10,685 nucleotides of DNA from Bacteroidales bacterium (GTDB lineage Bacteria; Bacteroidota; Bacteroidia; Bacteroidales; VadinHA17): NCBI GenBank assembly GCA_030692905.1, contig JAUYBT010000037.1, forward strand, positions 1-10,685, read 5' to 3'. Both the position numbers and the translations under genes were made by a program. This document shows, in pieces, positions 7,001 to 10,685 of the stretch (position 1 is the stretch's first letter; the number at the start of each line of letters is the position of its first letter). The notes under the pieces are model-generated. The model was given only the letters and a program-made list of their open reading frames with translations, searched no databases and had not been told where the DNA came from.

Positions 7001-7309
7001 GGTATCATAATCATCCTTAAAGAACCAGAATGGTCGCTGATCGGGCGATTTGACCCAATTGAATCTCCATGTTCCGTCAAGAGAAAGATAATCAGGTGAA
7101 TTTGCTTTTATTGCCTCAAGCGCGCTCTGTTCATCAGGAAAACTGATGAGAGTTGCATGCGGATCCTCCCTGTTCTGATTAAACATTTCAGGGTTTTCCC
7201 AGTCGCGGGGCTCCTTTTCCGTGAAGGGAACTCCTTCATATTTGCTAAGTTTCTTACAAGCTGTAAGCGACAGGGCGATCATAAGGATATAAAATGATAT
7301 TCTCTTCAT
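4079..7309 (-). CDS. lacZ: Glycoside hydrolase family 2 beta-galactosidase, predicted lipoprotein
   Basis: This large LacZ-type beta-galactosidase (1076 residues; E. coli LacZ has 1023) hydrolyses terminal beta-D-galactosides. A lipoprotein signal (hydrophobic stretch, then LTAC with lipid-modified C18) places it on the envelope, probably in the periplasm. Approximate domain order: GH2 sugar-binding (70-240), immunoglobulin-like (245-355), TIM barrel (358-650), linker beta domain (650-755) and LacZ small-chain beta-sandwich (765-1060). The acid/base is E484 in WSMGNEAGDG and the nucleophile E553 in IMCEYAHAMGNS. Other active-site matches are NMHEHD (376-381), RTSHYPQ (409-415), DEADIESHG (432-440) and AFVWDWVDQG (581-590). 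WRPPTDND is present in the C-terminal domain. It has no SusC/SusD or regulator next to it, so it is not in an obvious polysaccharide utilisation locus within this window. A candidate promoter lies at 7333-7362. The galactoside preference is inferred from overall LacZ architecture. Confidence 0.95.
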   Translation of the reverse strand: MKRISFYILMIALSLTACKKLSKYEGVPFTEKEPRDWENPEMFNQNREDPHATLISFPDEQSALEAIKANSPDYLSLDGTWRFNWVKSPDQRPFWFFKDDYDTRDWKDIEVPSNWQMKGYDIPLYVNIGYPFKKNPPYIHHEWNPVGSYKRSFKVPSDWKNKEVFLHFGAVSSAFYVWVNEKLVGYSEDSKVPAEFNITKYLKGGNNSVSVEVYRWSDGSYLEDQDFWRLSGIQRTVFLHARPKTFINDFFAVGDLENNYNDGLLKLDVSLKSSAINENGFVVDASFFDGTGKLFTESKDVRLSEGRGAVNFTKIFPGIKKWSAEKPSLYSLVLSLKDKDGNILESVSSKIGFRKVEIINSQLLVNGVAILIKGTNMHEHDDVNGHVVDEAMILKDIRVMKSNNINAVRTSHYPQQELWYEMCDKYGLYLVDEADIESHGIGYDKDVTIADKPEWAAAHINRMQRMVERDKNHPSVIIWSMGNEAGDGNNFLNGYKWIKGRDATRPVQYELAEKSTNATERHTDIWCPMYARIEEIEAYAKDKKNDRPLIMCEYAHAMGNSTGNLQDYWDVIENYPKLQGAFVWDWVDQGILKKDENGEKYWTYGGDYGEEGMPSDGNFCLNGLTWPDRTGKPGLNEVRKVYQYVGFTPVDLANGLIKIKNKYDFTSLQEFNFEWEVVSDGKVIQSGKIPFPDFKPKAESWFMIPFDKIDPAPGTEYFLNLRVSRSDEWNFVPEDHVYASAQFKLPAEGKPVIAKRDELAMLQTKNVDKKLEVSGIDLKIIFDLVNGRLESYTYKGKELIKKGPEPDFWRPPTDNDYGYDMDKKLGVWKKAGERTVVTKANISQPELSKVVVTFNYDIPGTDGGKIGGFATSYTIFGSADVVIKNQFSKISDNIPEIPRMGMQMQLPEEFMNLKWLGRGPHENYVDRKNSADVGLYESTVADQYVPYIRPQENGYKTDTRWLTLTDDNGTGILVSGDPLICFAALNNIHDDFESPGKLSQYRKDAKSANTHTIDVKPRDLVNLNIDLGQMGVGGDNSWGALIHPQYRLLEKKYEYSFRIRPVVKEDDIMKLAKEKF

Positions 7310-7332
7310 AAGATTTTGATTTTTAACTGAGA

Positions 7333-7362
7333 TAAAGTTAATAAAAAATGGATTAGTACAAT
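7333..7362 (-). promoter_or_regulatory. Candidate promoter for lacZ (ATTG, N18, TAACTTTA)
   Basis: On the minus strand ATTG (7359-7362) is followed by 18 bp and TAACTTTA (7333-7340), which differs from the TAnnTTTG -7 consensus only at the last base. It would place the transcription start about 18 nt before the lacZ ATG. The spacing is within the usual range, but both boxes carry a mismatch. The rest of the 7310-7412 gap shows no obvious operator. Confidence 0.4.
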
Positions 7363-7412
7363 CCTACTCGTTCACCCCAACAATGAAGGTTGGCTGAAAG
7401 AAGTAATAGCGA

Positions 7413-8015
7413 TTAACCAATTCCCAGAATTTTTTCGGCGATCGGGATATCAGCCGGTGAATTTATATTTATGAAGGCATTATTAATTTCTTCAGAACCT
7501 TTCAATTGCATGTATCTGACGTTCTGCCGTTTATAAAACTTCCTTACAGCATAATCGTGGTCCCCGGTCAGATAATCTTCAAGTGTTTCAATAATGGAAA
7601 TATTATAGATTGCATGGAGAGGTTCGATATATGTATTAATCCGGGGAATTAAAATATCACATTTATGACTTTTATAAAATTCTATCTGTCTGATAATAAC
7701 TTTCTTATCAAGAAGTGGCATGTCTCCGGCAAATACGAAAAGTGCTTCTTTTGAAGATGTTTTTATGGCAGCATGAATCCCGCCAAGTGGTCCTGCTTTT
7801 AAGATCTGATCGTTGACGATTTGGTAATTAATATATTCTTTAAATTCTTCCGGAGTGTTGGTTACAATGATTATTTCATCGAATATATCCTTTATTGTAT
7901 CTATGATCCTGGACATAATCGTCTTCCCATTGATAACAATGTTTGCTTTCGTCATGCCGTCAAATCTCTTATTGGCACCACCGGCAAGGATTACTCCGGA
8001 TATATTGTGAATCAT
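7413..8015 (-). CDS. mobA: Molybdenum cofactor guanylyltransferase
   Basis: MobA transfers GMP from GTP to molybdopterin, making the bis-MGD form of the cofactor used by many anaerobic respiratory enzymes; it is cytoplasmic. The 200-residue product has the NTP-transferase fold: LAGGANKRFDGMTKA (10-24), with the nucleotide-binding LAGG loop and K24, then GPLGGIHAA (75-83), GDMPLL (97-102, with metal-binding D98), EPLHAIYN (131-138) and the C-terminal FININSPADI (181-190). Length is usual for the family. The loop reads AGGANKRFDG rather than the more frequent AGGxSxRMG, a minor variation. No other molybdenum-cofactor genes lie nearby. It is divergent from the dienelactone hydrolase across a 167-bp spacer. 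A TACATTTG box (8117-8124, minus strand) could be its -7 element. Confidence 0.9.
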   Translation of the reverse strand: MIHNISGVILAGGANKRFDGMTKANIVINGKTIMSRIIDTIKDIFDEIIIVTNTPEEFKEYINYQIVNDQILKAGPLGGIHAAIKTSSKEALFVFAGDMPLLDKKVIIRQIEFYKSHKCDILIPRINTYIEPLHAIYNISIIETLEDYLTGDHDYAVRKFYKRQNVRYMQLKGSEEINNAFININSPADIPIAEKILGIG

Positions 8016-8116
8016 CAGAACAAACCGGTTATCACACCATTCTTATCAATATCGATTTTAGTTGCACACCTTCCGTTTTTTTTGTATATTGATGTTTTAT
8101 ATTTTTTGGTCATTAA

Positions 8117-8124
8117 CAAATGTA
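8117..8124 (-). promoter_or_regulatory. Possible -7 box for mobA
   Basis: The minus strand reads TACATTTG, an exact TAnnTTTG match, which would give a leader of roughly 95-100 nt. No good -33 box is seen. In the rightward direction the same spacer has TTTG at 8081-8084 and a T-rich TATTTTTTG at 8100-8108, but the spacing (15 bp) is too short for a confident promoter for the dienelactone hydrolase. Confidence 0.25.
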
Positions 8125-8182
8125 GAAAATTTATTCCTGCTTCATATATTAATGGTAATTTATACATAAAAACCTGTCAATT

Positions 8183-9040
8183 ATGGATAAAAAAATCACA
8201 ACTCTGTATGATGATTACAGCCAAAGGCGGACAAATCGTCGCGATTTTTTCAGAAAACTTGTCATGTTATCTGGCAGCACTGCTGCTGCATTAGCTCTGC
8301 TTCCAATCCTGGAAGAGAACAAATTAAAAGCTTCAGCAAATCTTCAGGATGATCCGGATCTGCTGACTGAATTCATTAAATACCCCGGAGAGACAGGAGA
8401 TGTAAGAGGATTTCTTGCCTGGCCAAAAGCCGGGAAAAAATTTCCTGCAGTAATCGTAATACACGAAAACAGGGGACTGGTACCACACATTCGGGATGTT
8501 ACAAGGAGAATGGCAAAGGAGGGATTCCTTACACTTGCTCCTGATGCTCTCTCCCCTCTGGGAGGAACACCTGAGGATATCAGCAATGTTGGAGCTATGT
8601 TCAAACAGCTTAACGGTGAACAGACAACCAAAAACTTTGTAGCAGCTGTAAAATACCTGAAAACACATCCTCTTTCAACGGGTAAAGTTGGATGCACGGG
8701 CTTTTGCTGGGGAGGTGCAATGACCAATCAGGTTGCAGTAAATTCGCCTGATCTTAACGCAGCTGTTCCCTACTATGGACGGCAACCCTCTGCAGAACAG
8801 GTGGCAATGATAAAAGCCCCGATTATGGCTCACTACGGGGGAGACGATGCAGGGATCAACCAGGGAATTCCGGCATTTGAAGAGGCATTAAAGAAAAATA
8901 AAAAAGAATACCAGATATTTATATACGAAGGGGCCCAGCATGCTTTTAACAACGATTCCAATCCAGAACGTTACAACGAACAAGCCGCAAAACTTGCTTG
9001 GGGACGGACAATAGCATTCTTTAAAGAAAAACTAAAATAA
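8183..9040 (+). CDS. Dienelactone hydrolase family protein with Tat-like leader (YghX-like)
   Basis: This is an alpha/beta-hydrolase of the dienelactone hydrolase family, 285 residues. The catalytic triad is visible as C175 in GFCWGG, D221 (or the adjacent D222) in YGGDDAG and H253 in AQHAF; E95 in IHENRG matches the glutamate that activates the cysteine in this family. The N-terminus carries NRRDFFRK (R19-R20) followed by a hydrophobic run (MLSGSTAAALALLPIL) and a possible signal peptidase site after A50-S51-A52, which fits Tat export, as in the YghX-like branch. Substrate is unknown: chlorocatechol genes are absent, so a true dienelactone role is unlikely. The ATG at 8183 is chosen because MDKKITTLYDDY is a typical start for this branch. 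The gene is transcribed alone, divergent from mobA and convergent with the sulfatase maturase. Confidence 0.92.
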   Translation: MDKKITTLYDDYSQRRTNRRDFFRKLVMLSGSTAAALALLPILEENKLKASANLQDDPDLLTEFIKYPGETGDVRGFLAWPKAGKKFPAVIVIHENRGLVPHIRDVTRRMAKEGFLTLAPDALSPLGGTPEDISNVGAMFKQLNGEQTTKNFVAAVKYLKTHPLSTGKVGCTGFCWGGAMTNQVAVNSPDLNAAVPYYGRQPSAEQVAMIKAPIMAHYGGDDAGINQGIPAFEEALKKNKKEYQIFIYEGAQHAFNNDSNPERYNEQAAKLAWGRTIAFFKEKLK

Positions 9041-9097
9041 TACAATAGAAAAGACTTGGGAATTATATAAACCACCCCGTCACACCGATAACCTACC

Positions 9098-9212
9098 TGA
9101 ACTCACCCCCAGCCCCCTCTCTGCTTTGCAAAGAGGGGGTGTAATACACTTATTATTAGAAGCTTCCCCCTCTTTACAAAGTAGAGAGGGGGAACAAAAG
9201 GGGGTGAGTTCA
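9098..9212. repeat. 115-bp palindromic repeat element (MITE-like) with 13-bp terminal inverted repeats
   Basis: The ends are a perfect 13-bp inverted repeat: TGAACTCACCCCC (9098-9110) and its complement (9200-9212). Inside are two 27-bp arms, 9113-9139 and 9166-9192, inverted relative to each other with 25 of 27 bases matching. Each arm is also nearly self-complementary (CCCCCTCT ... AGAGGGGG), so it can fold either as two small hairpins or as one long cruciform around the A/T-rich centre (9140-9165). The internal sequence has no ORF. It lies between convergent genes, where it could act as a bidirectional terminator, though it lacks a proper U-tract. Its right end overlaps the stop codon of the sulfatase maturase. 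The sequence style (CACCCCCAGCCCCCTCTC) is one I recognise as a dispersed intergenic element in Bacteroidota. Confidence 0.85.
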
Positions 9213-10364
9213 TGTGGATAAGAAAGTTTTGCTATTTTCCCAGGCGGCACTTATTGCCTCAACAAACGGACGGCAATGGTTGAAAAAATATTTGTATCCG
9301 CTGCAGAGGTAGTTTAGTCCCGGTTCTCCATCAGGAGTTGTAATAAACCGGTTTTTAGGGCACTCTCCGTTGCACATCGGTCTGACATCACAATCAAGAC
9401 AATATTGAGGAAGAGAGGTTGATTTAAACTGGCCGAAGGCCTTCTGCCTTTCGCTATCCAGAAAGTAAGACAGGGAATGATCCCTGACATTACCCAGCAA
9501 GTGTTCACTATCAACATAGTGATCGCATGAATAAAAATCGCCGGTGTGTTCAACAACAGGGACTCCCCCACACTCAACTTTGAAGATACAAAGCGTATGT
9601 TCCTGACTAAAAGCAGTTCTGGCAGCTTCCTCAAAGATCTGCACTTTTATTTTACCGATATCTTTTTCAACCCATTCGTCAAAAATTGCACTTAAAAAAT
9701 ATCCGAATTCTTCGGAAGGAACTGAATTCCTGCTTGCACCGGTTGGTGAGTCAGGTTGTGTTTCAACAAGCGGCAAAAAAGTAATATATCTGGCTCCAAG
9801 CTGTTTAAAAAAGTTGTAGATAACAAGCGGATATTTAACATTATCAGCGTTTACGACACAAAGGATCTCCGGAAGAACCCCATGTTTCTGCAAGAATTCA
9901 TAACCCCTGATTACATGTTGTAAAGTAGTACCGTCATCCCTTGTTCGGCGGTAGTCATTATGCAGGTCACCCGGGCCATCAATACTGATTCCAACAATAA
10001 AACCTTCAGCAGCAAGAAAATTACTCCAGTCATTGTCAATTAGGGTACCGTTAGTCTGGATTCCATTGACGATCTTTGAGTCTGCAGGTCTATGTTTGCG
10101 TTGAAGCTTTATAACCTTCCTGAAGAAATCAATCCCTGCAAGTAAGGGCTCACCTCCGTGCCATGAAAAATTGATTGTAGTATCCGTTGACGCTTTAATA
10201 TGTTGAATAACATATTTTTCAAGAATATCATCAGACATTAGGAAATGATCTGCATCTGGGTACAGGCTCTTCTTACCAAGATAATAACAATACCTGCAAC
10301 TAAGATTACAGACCGGTCCGACAGGTTTGGCAAATATCTGAAAATCACGTGATATTGTTGCCAT
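9210..10364 (-). CDS. Anaerobic sulfatase maturase (radical SAM/SPASM)
   Basis: An anSME-type enzyme converts the active-site Cys or Ser of sulfatases into formylglycine without oxygen, in the cytoplasm before export. The 384-residue protein has the radical SAM cluster motif C19-x3-C23-x2-C26 (CNLSCRYC), GGEPLL (70-75), QTNG (103-106) and GISIDGP (125-131). The SPASM cysteines that bind two auxiliary clusters are all present: C259, C265, C280, C322, C325, C331, C335 and C354, with spacing very close to Clostridium perfringens anSME. D281 after C280 matches that enzyme's catalytic aspartate (D277). The ATG at 10364 overlaps the end of the RsmF-like gene by 20 nt, suggesting translational coupling. 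The TGA stop lies inside the terminal repeat of the element at 9098-9212. No sulfatase gene is in the window, so its substrates must be encoded elsewhere. Confidence 0.93.
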   Translation of the reverse strand: MATISRDFQIFAKPVGPVCNLSCRYCYYLGKKSLYPDADHFLMSDDILEKYVIQHIKASTDTTINFSWHGGEPLLAGIDFFRKVIKLQRKHRPADSKIVNGIQTNGTLIDNDWSNFLAAEGFIVGISIDGPGDLHNDYRRTRDDGTTLQHVIRGYEFLQKHGVLPEILCVVNADNVKYPLVIYNFFKQLGARYITFLPLVETQPDSPTGASRNSVPSEEFGYFLSAIFDEWVEKDIGKIKVQIFEEAARTAFSQEHTLCIFKVECGGVPVVEHTGDFYSCDHYVDSEHLLGNVRDHSLSYFLDSERQKAFGQFKSTSLPQYCLDCDVRPMCNGECPKNRFITTPDGEPGLNYLCSGYKYFFNHCRPFVEAISAAWENSKTFLST

Positions 10365-10685
10365 CGCTATTCCATTTTATAATATTCTCATTGACTGGTT
10401 CCGGCTTATTCATTCTGATCCGCCATTCAACAGGAAAATAGTTGTTCACACGGGTGCCGATATTATTGGCGAATCCAAGATTAATACCTTTGTAAGTTAC
10501 AATATTCCAGCCTTTTGATGCATCATGAAGTGTGAAATTATCGCGTCTCAGATATGCGATAGCACTGGCAAGACTAATTTCCTCCCGGGGGAAAGCATCA
10601 TTTCTTAATTGTTGCGACAAGGCAAGTTCGTGAGAAGGCAGATAATCGCTTTTCTTTACGACACATACTTTTGTTCCGGCCTTCA
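10345..10685 (-). CDS. RsmF-like (RsmB/NOP family) rRNA cytosine-C5 methyltransferase, C-terminal part
   Basis: This is the 3' end of a gene that continues past the right edge; 113 codons are visible. Reading in from the edge it begins KAGTKVCVVKKSDYLPSHE, then continues LALSQQLRNDAFPREEISL and AIAYLRRDNF, and ends with GWNIVTYKGINLGFANNIG and VNNYFPVEWRIRM. The YLRR...GW.LVTYKG.xLG...G...NN.YP.EWRI pattern is the C-terminal RNA-binding (PUA-like) region of RsmF/YebU-type 16S rRNA m5C methyltransferases. The SAM-binding catalytic domain with its two cysteines should lie outside the window, so activity cannot be judged here. A TTG at 10620 is not a start: the homology extends upstream of it. 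The stop codon lies 20 nt inside the following maturase gene, so the two are probably co-transcribed. Confidence 0.85.
   Translation of the reverse strand, partial: KAGTKVCVVKKSDYLPSHELALSQQLRNDAFPREEISLASAIAYLRRDNFTLHDASKGWNIVTYKGINLGFANNIGTRVNNYFPVEWRIRMNKPEPVNENIIKWNSDGNNIT

Noticed and set aside
4079..7309. Polysaccharide utilisation locus around the beta-galactosidase
   Set aside because: No SusC/SusD pair, sulfatase, other glycoside hydrolase or regulator lies beside it in the window; the neighbours are mobA and a PHP enzyme.
7821..8294. A 157-codon plus-strand frame spanning the mobA start and the 5' end of the dienelactone hydrolase gene
   Set aside because: It overlaps two recognised genes in other frames and reads like translated spacer DNA (Phe/Tyr/Ile rich).
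8344..8727. A 127-codon open frame on the minus strand inside the dienelactone hydrolase gene
   Set aside because: It is a mirror frame of the hydrolase, which has complete catalytic motifs; no start context or homology supports it.
9087..9221. Possible target-site duplication GATAA at 9087-9091 and 9217-9221 around the palindromic element
   Set aside because: The copies are at unequal distances (6 and 4 bp) from the terminal repeats, and a 5-bp match in A/T-rich sequence is not convincing.
10345..10620. A separate 91-residue gene starting with TTG at 10620
   Set aside because: The same frame continues upstream to the window edge with matching RsmF-like sequence (KSDYLPSHELALS), so this is the tail of a longer gene.

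Overview
The window looks like an ordinary chromosomal segment of a Bacteroidota bacterium, probably Bacteroidales or Marinilabiliales-like. The grounds are a textbook Bacteroidota promoter (TTTG, 19 bp, TAAATTTG at 2859-2889), A/T-rich translation starts without clear Shine-Dalgarno sequences, a DUF4294 protein (a family I know only from this phylum), a lipoprotein-type GH2 beta-galactosidase, an anaerobic sulfatase maturase, and degenerate intergenic repeats of the kind common in these genomes. Ten protein genes are supported; two run off the window edges (the 3' end of the first and the 5' end of the last). I see no rRNA, tRNA, CRISPR, transposase or phage gene.

Layout. 1-1277 (minus): pcm (protein repair) followed after 6 nt by an MBL-fold glyoxalase-II-like hydrolase. 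1278-1555: an intergenic region with two arrays of degenerate 7-bp units. 1556-2756 (minus): a DUF4294 exported protein followed by thpR, an RNA 2',3'-cyclic phosphodiesterase. 2757-3008: a divergent intergenic region whose rightward promoter fires almost directly into an 85-bp palindrome built of 7-bp units; this would be the 5' leader of an exported PHP-fold phosphoesterase (3009-4076, plus). That gene converges on a 1076-residue lipoprotein beta-galactosidase (4079-7309, minus), with only 2 bp between the stop codons. mobA (7413-8015, minus) is divergent from a Tat-type dienelactone hydrolase (8183-9040, plus). This hydrolase converges on an anaerobic sulfatase maturase (9210-10364, minus), and the gap holds a 115-bp palindromic repeat element whose outer end supplies the maturase stop codon. 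The maturase start overlaps the 3' end of an RsmF-like rRNA methyltransferase (10345 to the right edge, minus).

The genes do not form one pathway. They are housekeeping and maintenance functions (Pcm, ThpR, RsmF-like, MobA) mixed with envelope or periplasmic hydrolases (LacZ lipoprotein, PHP, dienelactone hydrolase). The maturase implies sulfatases elsewhere in the genome, which fits a polysaccharide-degrading lifestyle. I found no convincing new multi-gene system. The most interesting signals are the intergenic repeats: the heptamer-built palindrome placed as a 5' leader, related heptamer arrays of different sequence, and the palindromic element fused to a stop codon.
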